A stretch of DNA of 64,000 nt from Prevotella sp. GTDB lineage: Bacteria; Bacteroidota; Bacteroidia; Bacteroidales; Bacteroidaceae. The stretch covers positions 1-64,000 of the forward strand of contig JAKVJW010000014.1 of NCBI GenBank assembly GCA_022486815.1. Direction: 5' to 3'. Positions 34,994-43,917 of this stretch are shown here, one piece after another (position 1 is the stretch's first letter; each line of letters begins with the position of its first letter). Below the pieces are notes generated by a model that was given only the letters and a program-made list of their open reading frames with translations, did no database searches and was not told the origin of the DNA. Both the position numbers and the translations under genes were made by a program.

Positions 34994-36736
34994 TCACCTT
35001 TCTAACCAAACTTCCGGATTTAACTTAGCTGTTTCCCTGCGTAACTGAAATTGAAGGATATGGTCTGGGCAAACAGCACCTAACAATTGGCGCGTATGTA
35101 CTTTCTGTCCCTTATGAACCGACACAGACTTCAGATTGCAATATACAGAAATATACGCACCATGCCGTATCATAACAACCATTGAGCCACCGTAACTGAA
35201 TACATAGCTTACCTCACCATCATAGATGGAACGAGCCATAGCTCCCGGCCCTCCTAAAATATTAATTCCTTTATTATCAAGAGTAACCCCTTTCAGCCCG
35301 GCCACATTATATTCTCCAAAGTGGCTTACAACATGATAATTCCCTGTAATTGGCATAGGTAAACGGCCTCTGTTTGCTTCAAAGCCACTATTCATCATGC
35401 GGTCAACAGCCGTCAAGCTAAGGGTATTCTGCTCCTGCTGTTTTGCAACCGCAATTTCCTTTCGGTTTCTTTCAGCATCCGCTTGAGCTTTACGCTCAGC
35501 TGCTTTGCGGTCAGCTTCTGCCTCTCTGGCTGCTTGGTCAGCTTCTGTCTTACGGGCAGTTGCGGCAGCTTGAGCTTGTCGGGCCTCTTCTGCCTTACGA
35601 GCAGCAGCAATAGCCTGAGCTTTCTTTGTTGCATCAGTTTGAGCCTGACGGGCTGCGGCAGTCTCCTCGATTGCCTTCTGGCGGGCTTCTTCTGCAGCCC
35701 GTGCTGCGGCCTTCAATTGAGCTTCACGAGCCTTCGCCTGAGCTATCCTCTGCGCATTTGCAGCCGCTGCTGCTGCAGCAGCGGCGCGCTTCTGAGCCAG
35801 CATCTGTGCCCGTTTTTTCGCTACTTCTGCAGACTTTCTTCGTGCTTCTGCAGCTGCAGCAGCACGCTCGCGAGCCACTTCCTGAGCCACTAAACGATCA
35901 ATCTGAGCATTCAAGGCAGCATTCTTTTTATGTTGCTCGGCAATAATTTCTTGAATTGTCTTCTGCTGATCTTTCAGACTTTCGACTACCTGTTGTTGCT
36001 GTCCATGTTTTACCTGAAGATTATTCTTTTCAATCTTACCTTTATATAATAAAACATTCTTATGTCCCTTGACATTGACCAACTGATGATGCTTACGATT
36101 TACTTCTAATTGTTTAGCTTCCACTATCCTGCCCTGTGCCTTCTGATAAGCAGAATACTGCCGGATAAATTGTAAACGACGGTACATCTGGGCAAAATTT
36201 TTGGCACTGAAAATAAACATCAATTTATCCTGCACACTATGATGACGGGACATATAACGCATACTCCTGATATACTTGGCCTTACGATCTTGAAGTTGCT
36301 GCTCAAGTGTGCTCAGTTGTCCTTTCAAGATGCCGATATTACCATTAATATGATCAATATCTTTCTGAATACCATCTATTTTCTGCTGGCTCTGGTCAAT
36401 TTCACCGTTGATGAGCATCAGATTCTGTAATCGTTGATGCACAGCATTCCGATTAGCTCGTAAAGCTGCCTCCTGCTGGCGGATCTTCCTCTGAATAGCA
36501 GCACGTTGTCGCTGCAGACTATGTATAGACGTTTGGGAAGCATTTGCTTTCCGCCTGACCTTATTGTTCTTTTTCTTAGACTGTTTCTGAATAGCCTTGC
36601 TCTTTTGAGTTCTATGATGCTTAGTCAATCTCTTAGAGACAACTGTTGTTTTCACATTTGTTTTCTGATGCCGATTCTGGGTAAAAGAACATAAAGGAAA
36701 CGACAAAACCAATAATATCAACAGCAATCTTCTCAT
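34994..36736 (-). CDS. EnvC-like murein hydrolase activator (coiled coil plus degenerate LytM domain)
   Basis: The 580-aa protein has an N-terminal signal peptide ending CSFTQ. Long coiled coils run from about 65 to 280. An extended Ala/Arg/Glu/Lys-rich helix follows (about 280-430, including a run of Ala). A C-terminal LytM/M23 domain starts near 455 (GNYHVVSHFGEYNVAGLKG). The zinc ligands look lost: KGINI replaces HxGxD, CNL the HxH region, and LQFQLR the LHFEIR strand. It therefore fits an EnvC-type activator of amidases and not an active endopeptidase. Last gene of dut-TPR-DUF4292-envC. Confidence 0.88.
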   Translation of the reverse strand: MRRLLLILLVLSFPLCSFTQNRHQKTNVKTTVVSKRLTKHHRTQKSKAIQKQSKKKNNKVRRKANASQTSIHSLQRQRAAIQRKIRQQEAALRANRNAVHQRLQNLMLINGEIDQSQQKIDGIQKDIDHINGNIGILKGQLSTLEQQLQDRKAKYIRSMRYMSRHHSVQDKLMFIFSAKNFAQMYRRLQFIRQYSAYQKAQGRIVEAKQLEVNRKHHQLVNVKGHKNVLLYKGKIEKNNLQVKHGQQQQVVESLKDQQKTIQEIIAEQHKKNAALNAQIDRLVAQEVARERAAAAAEARRKSAEVAKKRAQMLAQKRAAAAAAAAANAQRIAQAKAREAQLKAAARAAEEARQKAIEETAAARQAQTDATKKAQAIAAARKAEEARQAQAAATARKTEADQAAREAEADRKAAERKAQADAERNRKEIAVAKQQEQNTLSLTAVDRMMNSGFEANRGRLPMPITGNYHVVSHFGEYNVAGLKGVTLDNKGINILGGPGAMARSIYDGEVSYVFSYGGSMVVMIRHGAYISVYCNLKSVSVHKGQKVHTRQLLGAVCPDHILQFQLRRETAKLNPEVWLER

Positions 36737-36795
36737 TACAACTCGATAATTTTAAATAACATTCAGTTTCAAAAGGTATTTTTTCAGAGTCTTCG

Positions 36796-37716
36796 TTACA
36801 TATTCATAATCTTATCCAAAACCTCATCTGCAGAAACCTGCTTGTATCGATCCGGAATCTGAGTCCGAGATTCCCACTTGTCAGTAGTTGTGACCTCATC
36901 CATCTCAATATTCATCTTTAGAGTATGGATCTTCTGGATAGCATTTGTATTAATGGTATAGTCTTGAGTTGCCGGAAACCATTTTACACCAACATTTTGA
37001 AAATTACTATAAATCACATTCAGGCCTGTCGTACAATTCTGACTGCCAGTATAGTTGATATTTACCTCATTGATTCTACCCGTTACCCGATCTGCCATCC
37101 AATGATAATCCATATTACCACGTTTATAAATAACGGGTAAGTTTTGAGAGGTTGCACTTAGATCTACATCAAACTTTTTCAAATCGGATTCTGTAACATT
37201 TTGATTACCTGGCAACAAGAGTTGGTTCCAGAATAAAGCCTGAAGAGAATAAAAAGAAATTCCCTGATTTTTCAGGAAAGGCACCTGGCTATAACTTGCC
37301 TTCACATATTTTTTATGATAACGGTCCATTATCAAGACAGAATCTGGATAGAAATCAATCCGTGCAACCTCTGTTCCAACAAGAGGTATGCACAATTGCA
37401 AACGGATAACCTGATCTTTTCGCATACGCAAATAACCTGGCAAGGTAATATCCTTATCTTCAGACTTAATATCAAAAGTCATATGTCCGACAATATTGCT
37501 GGCATATACCCGATTATCAGATACTTTCTGGACAAATGTCAGTTTCTTGATAGCCAAAGCCGGATCTATATTCTGATTCAACCGGTCAACGCCTCCATCA
37601 ACAGCTTTTGTTTTTTTAGCCTTTAGACTTGAGGGACGCACGCCATTACTTCCATAAGAAGAGAGTGCCATCAACAAACATAATGCTAATGCACTAATGA
37701 ATATGTTTTTTTTCAT
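36796..37716 (-). CDS. DUF4292 protein (exported, lipoprotein-chaperone-like fold)
   Basis: The 306-aa protein has an N-terminal signal-like helix (KNIFISALALCLLMALSSYG) and a body with the DUF4292 layout. It contains GHMTFDIKSEDKDITLPGYL, RMRKDQVIRLQLCIPLVG and EVARIDFYPDSVLIMDRYHK. The fold is related to LolA/LolB-type lipoprotein carriers by family knowledge; no function is established. Its start overlaps the end of the upstream TPR gene by 23 bp, and it is 59 bp before the EnvC-like gene, so all are co-expressed. Confidence 0.88.
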   Translation of the reverse strand: MKKNIFISALALCLLMALSSYGSNGVRPSSLKAKKTKAVDGGVDRLNQNIDPALAIKKLTFVQKVSDNRVYASNIVGHMTFDIKSEDKDITLPGYLRMRKDQVIRLQLCIPLVGTEVARIDFYPDSVLIMDRYHKKYVKASYSQVPFLKNQGISFYSLQALFWNQLLLPGNQNVTESDLKKFDVDLSATSQNLPVIYKRGNMDYHWMADRVTGRINEVNINYTGSQNCTTGLNVIYSNFQNVGVKWFPATQDYTINTNAIQKIHTLKMNIEMDEVTTTDKWESRTQIPDRYKQVSADEVLDKIMNM

Positions 37717-39481
37717 CTGTTTCCTTTATATACTTTCTCAATCTTATCTTACGCTGTAGACTTTTACTCTTATTACCCATCTTCAATGATTGTTTCCAAT
37801 ACATCTCAGCCTTAGCCAAATCACCTGATAGTGCATAAATATCTCCTGCGTGTTCTGGAATAACGTAACTGGTAGAAACAGAATCCATATTAGTCATCGC
37901 TTGGTCAATATAAATTCTGGCTTCTGAATACCTTTTCTCCAGAAACAGAATATAAGCATAAGTATCCAGATAAGTAGAATTCTTCGGTTCTGCCTTCACG
38001 GTTTTATAGCTCATCTCTTCCGCTTTCTTCAGGTTCAGATTTTGCAAACTTAAATAATAAGCATAATTATTTAAACATAGCACATTATCCGGTTTCCATT
38101 GCAAACAACTGTCATAAGCAGCAAAAGCCTCTTTATAACGTTCTTTCGCATTAAGTATATCTCCCATAATAGCATAGACATCAGAAACCATATCTGAATT
38201 ACTTTGCGAATTAATTTGGGAAACTCCTCTTCGAAAGTCCTCCAAAGCCCCATCATCATCCTTCTTCTGATAATGAGCCAGACCGTCAAAATAATAGAAC
38301 GCTAATTCATCAGGGTTATATTCACGGGCAGGCTTGCACATTGCAATAACGCCATCATAGTCTTTCTTATTCCAAAGGCTTTGGATAACATTGATACGAG
38401 CTGAAGCATCATCCGGAGCAATCTCCAGTACATTCTTAAAAGCTTCAATAACCTGATCTTCTGGCATTTTCTTAATACTCATGTATGCAGCCTTCAGTTG
38501 CGCAATGGTAGCATCCTTCTGAGGATAAACCAGAATACTGTCCATAAGAGCTAGAACTTTTGTAGAATCACCTCCATCTTGTTCATTTTTTTGGATAAAA
38601 GCACGCAGCAGCAAGTTCTTAGTTTCAGACGGTGTATTGTTACTCCGCAAAAGACGATTGAGATATACTTGAGCCAGCGTATCTTGATGGGTAGCGGTAT
38701 AATAATCATACAAAGAAGTCTGAGCCAAGTTGTTATTCGGTTCATCCTTCAGAACGTCAACGAAAAGATTATAAGCCTCTTTCGATCGGTTATTCTGCAT
38801 CAGCCAATTGCCTAGCATCGTCTTATAATTTACATCATTAGGATGATGTATCACTAATGATTTCAACTCGAGATAAGCCTGTTTCTTGTCATCCATCTGA
38901 TCATATACTCTCATCTTTGCAAGAGTAAGACGCTCAGAGGTACCTTCTTCTAATTCAAGGCGACGGATAACATCAAGCATTTTTTTGTAATCTTTTTGCT
39001 GATGATAGAGTTGAGAAAGTACATTAAGGGCATCTGTATCTGTATGATTATGGGACCAAAGATTTTCGTACGTCTGAATGGCTTTGGTATATTTCTGAGT
39101 TCCGATATAATATTCTCCCAGCCTTTCCAAATAAGTATCACTTTCCGGATTTAACCTTGCGGCTGTCTCAAGACATACAAGTCCCAGAGAATCATTTTTC
39201 ATCGCAGAATAGTAAGAAGCCAGTTCGAAATAAGCTTCTGAAGCCTGAGGATTGATGGACAAAGCATGTTGCAACAAGTCAAAAGCTGCATCATAATGTC
39301 CTGCTGATTGTTGACGGGCAGCCTCGATATAAAAATATTCAAAACGAAGCCTGTCGTTCCGGGAAAGTTTTGATGTAACCACCGGAACCGGTTTCAGTCG
39401 TTTATCCTTACAAGGAAAAGCCTGTAATGTTCCACACATAACAAGCATAGCCACAACAAGGAAACTATATTTTATTTTCAT
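37694..39481 (-). CDS. Exported tetratricopeptide-repeat protein
   Basis: The 595-aa protein has a signal peptide (residues about 1-22, ending LQAFPC, where the Cys may be a lipid site). About a dozen TPR-like helical pairs follow, for example AFDLLQHALSINPQASEAYF, LKDEPNNNLAQTSLYDYY and AFAAYDSCLQWKPDNVLCLN. TPR arrays hold proteins together; the partner is not known. It is the second gene after dut (30 bp) and overlaps the DUF4292 gene, an order seen commonly in Bacteroidales. Confidence 0.9.
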   Translation of the reverse strand: MKIKYSFLVVAMLVMCGTLQAFPCKDKRLKPVPVVTSKLSRNDRLRFEYFYIEAARQQSAGHYDAAFDLLQHALSINPQASEAYFELASYYSAMKNDSLGLVCLETAARLNPESDTYLERLGEYYIGTQKYTKAIQTYENLWSHNHTDTDALNVLSQLYHQQKDYKKMLDVIRRLELEEGTSERLTLAKMRVYDQMDDKKQAYLELKSLVIHHPNDVNYKTMLGNWLMQNNRSKEAYNLFVDVLKDEPNNNLAQTSLYDYYTATHQDTLAQVYLNRLLRSNNTPSETKNLLLRAFIQKNEQDGGDSTKVLALMDSILVYPQKDATIAQLKAAYMSIKKMPEDQVIEAFKNVLEIAPDDASARINVIQSLWNKKDYDGVIAMCKPAREYNPDELAFYYFDGLAHYQKKDDDGALEDFRRGVSQINSQSNSDMVSDVYAIMGDILNAKERYKEAFAAYDSCLQWKPDNVLCLNNYAYYLSLQNLNLKKAEEMSYKTVKAEPKNSTYLDTYAYILFLEKRYSEARIYIDQAMTNMDSVSTSYVIPEHAGDIYALSGDLAKAEMYWKQSLKMGNKSKSLQRKIRLRKYIKETDEKKHIH

Positions 39482-39511
39482 TCAAAATCACCCTATTGGT
39501 TAAAGAAATCC

Positions 39512-39949
39512 TTACAACACTCCGGTATGACCATATCCCCCTGTTCCTCTTTCAGTCTGATCCAGATTTTGCACTTCAACAAGATGAACCTGCTCATAAC
39601 GTGCTATAACTATCTGGGCGATACGTTCCCCCACATGAATCACAAAATCCTCATGTGAGAAATTGACCAGCAGCACTTTCAGTTCACCTCGATAATCTGC
39701 ATCCACCGTCCCCGGGCTATTCAGTACTGTAATACCATACTTCAGAGCCAATCCGGAACGAGGACGGATTTGCGCCTCAGTTCCTGCAGGAAGAGCGATG
39801 AACAATCCTGTAGGAATCAACTGGCGCTCGAAAGGATGGAGAATTATTGGAGCATCTATATCCGCACGTAGATCCATGCCGGCACTCAACGCTGTTGCAT
39901 ATTCTGGCAGTGGCTGATGCCCCTTATTTACGATTCTAATATCTATCAT
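39512..39949 (-). CDS. dut: dUTP diphosphatase
   Basis: The 145-aa trimeric-type dUTPase converts dUTP to dUMP, keeping uracil out of DNA and feeding thymidylate synthesis. The five motifs are present: [41 protein letters not shown] and the C-terminal arm [10 protein letters not shown]. First gene of the dut-TPR-DUF4292-envC unit. It is divergent from dgt, another dNTP-pool enzyme, with 110 bp shared. Confidence 0.97.
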   Translation of the reverse strand: MIDIRIVNKGHQPLPEYATALSAGMDLRADIDAPIILHPFERQLIPTGLFIALPAGTEAQIRPRSGLALKYGITVLNSPGTVDADYRGELKVLLVNFSHEDFVIHVGERIAQIVIARYEQVHLVEVQNLDQTERGTGGYGHTGVL

Positions 39950-39974
39950 ACCTTTTAAAAGCCTATTTTAATTG

Positions 39975-39982
39975 CAAAATTA
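39975..39982 (-). promoter_or_regulatory. -7 box for the dut operon
   Basis: Minus-strand TAATTTTG, exact TAnnTTTG, 25 bp before the dut start. Confidence 0.55.
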
Positions 39983-40047
39983 CAGAATTCCCTCCATATA
40001 ACTGCATATTTCAGATTAAAAAGCCAACTTTTATCGAATTTTTACAT

Positions 40048-40055
40048 TACTTTTG
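40048..40055 (+). promoter_or_regulatory. -7 box for dgt, placing the start codon at the transcription start
   Basis: TACTTTTG, exact TAnnTTTG, ends only 4 bases before the dgt ATG at 40060. Transcription would begin at or next to the A of the ATG. Confidence 0.6.
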
Positions 40056-40059
40056 CGAC

Positions 40060-41397
40060 ATGGAGTGGACACAACTAATTTCTAATAAACGACTTGGGCA
40101 AGAGCACAAGCATGCAAAACGTCACGATGATCGATCAGAATTCAAACGCGATTACGACCGTCTGATTTATTCAGCCCCTTTCCGAAGACTACAGAACAAA
40201 ACACAGGTATTTCCATTACCTGGTTCGGTATTCGTACACAACCGATTGACACATAGTCTGGAGGTATCTAGCCTGGGACAGTCACTCGGGAATGACGTAT
40301 GCCACCAATTGAAAAAAAGACATCCGGAACTTATAGGTACGCTTTTCGAAGAAATTGGAACAATCGTCTCAGCAGCTTGTCTGGCACATGATATGGGTAA
40401 TCCTCCCTTCGGACATTCAGGAGAAAAAGCTATTCAGACTTTTTTCACTGAAAATAACGGAAAAGAACTTCAATCGGAATTAAGTTCTGCTTTCTGGCAA
40501 GACATCACACATTTTGAAGGTAATGCCAATGCCTTTCGCCTTCTCACACATCGATTCATCGGCCGGCGTCCCGGTGGTTTCGACATGACCTATACCATGT
40601 TGGCCAGTATCGTCAAGTATCCCTATGAAAGCGAGTTTGCTGGTCAACACGGAAAATTCGGATTTTTCTCTTCTGAAAAAGAAACTTATCAGAAAATTGC
40701 TAACGAACTCGGAATCATCTGTAAATCCACTCAAAACCAGCCACTCCGTTTTGTTCGTCACCCTCTCGTTTATCTTGTGGAAGCAGCCGATGACATCTGT
40801 TATGAGATTATGGATATTGAAGACTCACACAAACTAAAAATCCTTTCCTTCGAAGAGACGCATGACCTACTATTGAATTTCTTCGATTGCAAAACCCAGA
40901 AGCATATTCTCCAAAGAATTAAAGAAGAAGGAGTTACAGATGAGAATGAACAGGTAGTTTATTTGAGAGCGTGTGTCATCGGAGTTCTGGAAAAAGCTTG
41001 TGTTGACACCTTTATAGATCATGAGGAAGAACTTCTTTCCGGCACATTCTCCGGCAGTCTGATTGAAAACATCGCTGAGCCACAACGAAAAGCCTATCAG
41101 CATTGTCAAGAAATTTCTTATCAGAGAATCTACCATAGTAAGCCCGTATTGGATGTTGAACTTTCCGGTTATAAGATAATGGAAACACTCATGTATATTT
41201 TCGTAGGAGCCGCAATCAGTCCGGACAAGTTTTATTCACAGCAACTCCTTAGAAGAGTAAGCAGCCAATATGATATTAATAGCCCGGAAAAAGAGAAGCG
41301 TATCATGGCCGTTTTGGATTATATCAGTGGTATGACAGATATTTATGCTCTTGACCTCTATCAAAAAGTAAATGGAATCAGTTTGCCCATTGTCTGA
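40060..41397 (+). CDS. dgt: dGTP triphosphohydrolase-like protein
   Basis: The 445-aa HD-domain enzyme splits dGTP or other dNTPs to the nucleoside and triphosphate. The HD metal site is visible as NRLTHSLEVSSLGQ and AACLAHDMGNPPFGHSGEKA. The start MEWTQLISNKRLGQEHK matches the family's first residues, and there is no room for a leader. So the mRNA is probably leaderless. It is divergent from dut; together they act on dNTP pools. Confidence 0.94.
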   Translation: MEWTQLISNKRLGQEHKHAKRHDDRSEFKRDYDRLIYSAPFRRLQNKTQVFPLPGSVFVHNRLTHSLEVSSLGQSLGNDVCHQLKKRHPELIGTLFEEIGTIVSAACLAHDMGNPPFGHSGEKAIQTFFTENNGKELQSELSSAFWQDITHFEGNANAFRLLTHRFIGRRPGGFDMTYTMLASIVKYPYESEFAGQHGKFGFFSSEKETYQKIANELGIICKSTQNQPLRFVRHPLVYLVEAADDICYEIMDIEDSHKLKILSFEETHDLLLNFFDCKTQKHILQRIKEEGVTDENEQVVYLRACVIGVLEKACVDTFIDHEEELLSGTFSGSLIENIAEPQRKAYQHCQEISYQRIYHSKPVLDVELSGYKIMETLMYIFVGAAISPDKFYSQQLLRRVSSQYDINSPEKEKRIMAVLDYISGMTDIYALDLYQKVNGISLPIV

Positions 41398-41485
41398 CCC
41401 CGCTCACACCATACCGAGTATAGTGTACCTCTATTTTGCCAGTTACAGGCAGAATACGTTTAAAGTCTTTTTTATCCGATAAAAT

Positions 41486-41516
41486 TTTGGAGTCCGTTGA
41501 GAAAGCACTATATTTG
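41486..41516 (+). promoter_or_regulatory. Promoter of the small exported protein/DoxX pair
   Basis: TTTG at 41486-41489, a 19-bp spacer and TATATTTG at 41509-41516. The ATG at 41526 follows after only 9 bases. Confidence 0.7.
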
Positions 41517-41525
41517 TAAATCATA

Positions 41526-41900
41526 ATGATTGATATGAACTTTTCAAGTTCTCACCTTATGCATAAAAGGGTTATCTCACGTATGATCTTATTGCCAATA
41601 GCTTTATTGGTATGCCTCTCGTGCCCGATGAAGCACCAGATGAAGATACTCCTGAATATTCCTGTAAATACCACAGAGCAAACTGATAACTACAAGAGTT
41701 CCAGAACATGTCTGGTCGCTTTTTCCAATAAAGGAACAAGTCAACAGCATAAGTTTTCAGCCGATCATTATTTCTTGCATTCACAACCTCTCATGGTGCT
41801 ATCGGACACAGAAGGACTTTCCCCGTGCCTTTATTCATTCCTCGGGAGCACTTCTGAAAATGTTCCGTTTTTTCTACTCTTCCGAAAGATAATTATTTAA
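41526..41900 (+). CDS. Small membrane or exported protein of unknown function
   Basis: A 124-aa protein; alternative starts are ATG 41526 or 41535. Residues about 15-33 form a hydrophobic stretch (VISRMILLPIALLVCLSC) that may be a lipoprotein signal with Cys near 33. The C-terminus is hydrophobic too. I recognise no family. A good promoter just upstream and the DoxX-family gene 87 bp downstream on the same strand support its being real. Confidence 0.55.
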   Translation: MIDMNFSSSHLMHKRVISRMILLPIALLVCLSCPMKHQMKILLNIPVNTTEQTDNYKSSRTCLVAFSNKGTSQQHKFSADHYFLHSQPLMVLSDTEGLSPCLYSFLGSTSENVPFFLLFRKIII

Positions 41901-41987
41901 AGTTCATTCCATGCCTTATTAGGAAGGGTAATCATTACCTCTCCCCATTTATTCTGCGATCATATTTACATTAACAATTCAATTTTC

Positions 41988-43004
41988 ATGAAACAATTAT
42001 CTCAATTATATTCCCTTTCGGGAACGTTCACCCTGGCCTTAAGACTAGTCATCGGATGGACTTATTTTTCAGCTTTCTGGCGAAGACTCGTTTTAGAAAA
42101 CAAATTAGACCCTCAAACCGCCGGTTATATCGGAGAGAAATTCAATCATTTCCTACCAAATGCACTGGGGATCAAGCCCATCATCGAATATCTGGTATCT
42201 ACACCCAATGTTCTGTTCTGGGCAATGATTATCTTCACCCTTATTGAAGCTATCGTAGGACTGAGCATGATACTCGGCTTCATGACCCGTCTCATGAGTG
42301 TCGGAGTATTCCTTCTGGCTACAGGGATATTACTTGGAGCCGGATGGTTGGGCACGACCTGTCTGGATGAATGGCAAATCGGCATTCTCGGAATGGCTTC
42401 CGGGTTTACTTTATTCTTTACCGGAGGAGGCAAATATTCCTTAGACACGTTTTTACAGAATCATTTTCCGGCAACACAGTCCAGACTATTCAGTTGCCTG
42501 GGTTCAGGAGTACTCCCCATTGAAGGCAAGGCTCTTCAATATATCACTATCTGGGGAACGGTTATCATTTTTCTAATGACCCTGTTTACCAACCAATACT
42601 TTCATAATGGCGTATGGGGGAAGCTCCATAACAAATCAGTCAAGCCAGTAGTAGAAATATCCGACACCCGACTGAACAGCCACCAACTTTCTTTTACTGT
42701 GTTTAGAGTCGAAGGAGTAGACGTCTACGGCGCTTTTCTCATCGGCATCCAACTACAGGATGCAGCTGGCCACATTCTCATCAACAAGGATGGCCAGGAG
42801 TTGTCCCATTTTCCCAAAGAGGATATTGACAATTACTATCTGGCACAAGTAAAACCAGGAAAGCATAGTCTGGTTATTCCTTTAGGAGGAAAGGCCATAT
42901 TGACTCTAAAAAGTCATGAACTATCAAGCCTGAAAAGAGGAACTTACAAATTGGTCCTCACAGACATAAGCGGGATCAAATGGTCCCAGTCCATTACCTA
43001 CTGA
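41988..43004 (+). CDS. DoxX/TQO-small-subunit-like membrane protein
   Basis: The 338-aa protein has an N-terminal four-helix DoxD-type domain, with LRLVIGWTYFSAFWRRLVLE near 18-37 and LVSTPNVLFWAMIIFTLIEA near 67-86. A fifth helix lies near 190-206 and a C-terminal exported DoxA-like domain follows (about 220-338). In thiosulfate:quinone oxidoreductase such parts transfer electrons to quinone. Whether this copy oxidises thiosulfate is not known. It follows the small exported protein gene and probably shares its promoter. Confidence 0.8.
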   Translation: MKQLSQLYSLSGTFTLALRLVIGWTYFSAFWRRLVLENKLDPQTAGYIGEKFNHFLPNALGIKPIIEYLVSTPNVLFWAMIIFTLIEAIVGLSMILGFMTRLMSVGVFLLATGILLGAGWLGTTCLDEWQIGILGMASGFTLFFTGGGKYSLDTFLQNHFPATQSRLFSCLGSGVLPIEGKALQYITIWGTVIIFLMTLFTNQYFHNGVWGKLHNKSVKPVVEISDTRLNSHQLSFTVFRVEGVDVYGAFLIGIQLQDAAGHILINKDGQELSHFPKEDIDNYYLAQVKPGKHSLVIPLGGKAILTLKSHELSSLKRGTYKLVLTDISGIKWSQSITY

Positions 43005-43146
43005 TCAAATATCCTCTTGAGTCCTTTGAAAAAAGACAGCCTGAAGGCAGATCACAGGCTCCTTTCCATATCGGAATACTACACTCCTGAAAGAGGAAAC
43101 TAAATCATCAGTCAAGTTTGAAATTTTCAAAAATATCGTTGAAGAA

Positions 43147-43178
43147 CTTGCAAATATAAAACAAAATTCATATATTTG
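43147..43178 (+). promoter_or_regulatory. Promoter of the candidate non-coding RNA
   Basis: CTTG at 43147-43150, a 20-bp spacer and TATATTTG at 43171-43178, with no plus-strand gene downstream. Confidence 0.6.
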
Positions 43179-43183
43179 CCAAT

Positions 43184-43350
43184 GTGTTTTTATAGTATTA
43201 GATTAAATTTGGTGGCTCTCCTTTTGCAAGCTATCGTGAGACAGGTTGCAAAAAGATCCACCCTTATTATCTAGGGTTTTCAAGTCAAATTCCCATTTTC
43301 ACAAAACCAAGAGAAGCAAAACGAGTACTCAACTTTGCTTTTTTGGCTGA
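43184..43350 (+). ncRNA. Candidate free-standing non-coding RNA of about 165 nt
   Basis: The 394-bp space between the DoxX gene and the next minus-strand gene has a promoter at one end and a terminator-like hairpin at the other. The hairpin pairs CCAAGAGAAGCAAA (43307-43320) with TTTGCTTTTTTGG (43334-43346). In between is a long hairpin from GGTGG at 43211 to CCACC at 43262, capped by a GTGA tetraloop (43236-43239). No reading frame is evident. The layout, promoter to terminator with structure, resembles small RNAs of the Bacteroidales-1/6S type, but I cannot match the sequence to a known family. It is not SRP RNA (the conserved core is missing). Confidence 0.5.
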
Positions 43351-43398
43351 TTAAAAATATTGATGGCGAAGAAAGATGAACCATCTACGCACTTAGTA

Positions 43399-43842
43399 TT
43401 ACATTAATCGATCCAATGCCTGCCGATAATTCTGCCAATACGTAATCTTGTCCTGGACTTTCTGTTTATCAATAAAACGGTTCAGACGGGAATCCGAAAG
43501 TTGAGTACTAAGCAAGAAGATATAATGATCTACCAGATGAGCCTTTTCCCGAACGGTTTTCTTTTTAGGATAACCCCGTTTTGCAGTTTCCTGTTCCCAA
43601 ACCTGAGCATTTTCATTGATTTTACGGCCAGTTGCCTGCAAATCAGAAATAAATTGATCCCGATAGGCTTTCTCCTCAGGAGTCATTTTCGCTGCTGATT
43701 CCAATTCAGAAGCACTGACAGTAGCCCTATCTGAATTGACGGTGTCCTGTTGCAGAGCATTGACACGCTCATACGTCGATTGCGCTGAAACGCTTAAAGA
43801 AAAAGCAAACAACGCAAAGAAAACTAACTTAATTTTACTCAT
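43399..43842 (-). CDS. Secreted protein of unknown function
   Basis: The 147-aa protein has a clear signal peptide, KLVFFALFAFSLSVSAQS, cut after SAQ. The mature part is helical and charged with two Lys-rich stretches. No family is recognised. It lies 75 bp downstream of the GlsB-like acyltransferase on the same strand, so may share its transcript. The GC-poor hairpin at the end of the ncRNA candidate could terminate both. Confidence 0.7.
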   Translation of the reverse strand: MSKIKLVFFALFAFSLSVSAQSTYERVNALQQDTVNSDRATVSASELESAAKMTPEEKAYRDQFISDLQATGRKINENAQVWEQETAKRGYPKKKTVREKAHLVDHYIFLLSTQLSDSRLNRFIDKQKVQDKITYWQNYRQALDRLM

Positions 43843-43917
43843 AATATATTCCTCCTATAGTAGTTAACTTTTACTTGCCCAACTTTAAGGTTAATTCAAG
43901 GCTCTCAACTTTCTAAA

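Noticed and set aside
41572..41784. Minus-strand 70-codon frame
   Set aside because: Opposite the small exported protein gene, which has a full promoter; no feature supports the minus frame.
43184..43350. SRP RNA or tmRNA
   Set aside because: The conserved SRP loop core and any tRNA-like end are missing.
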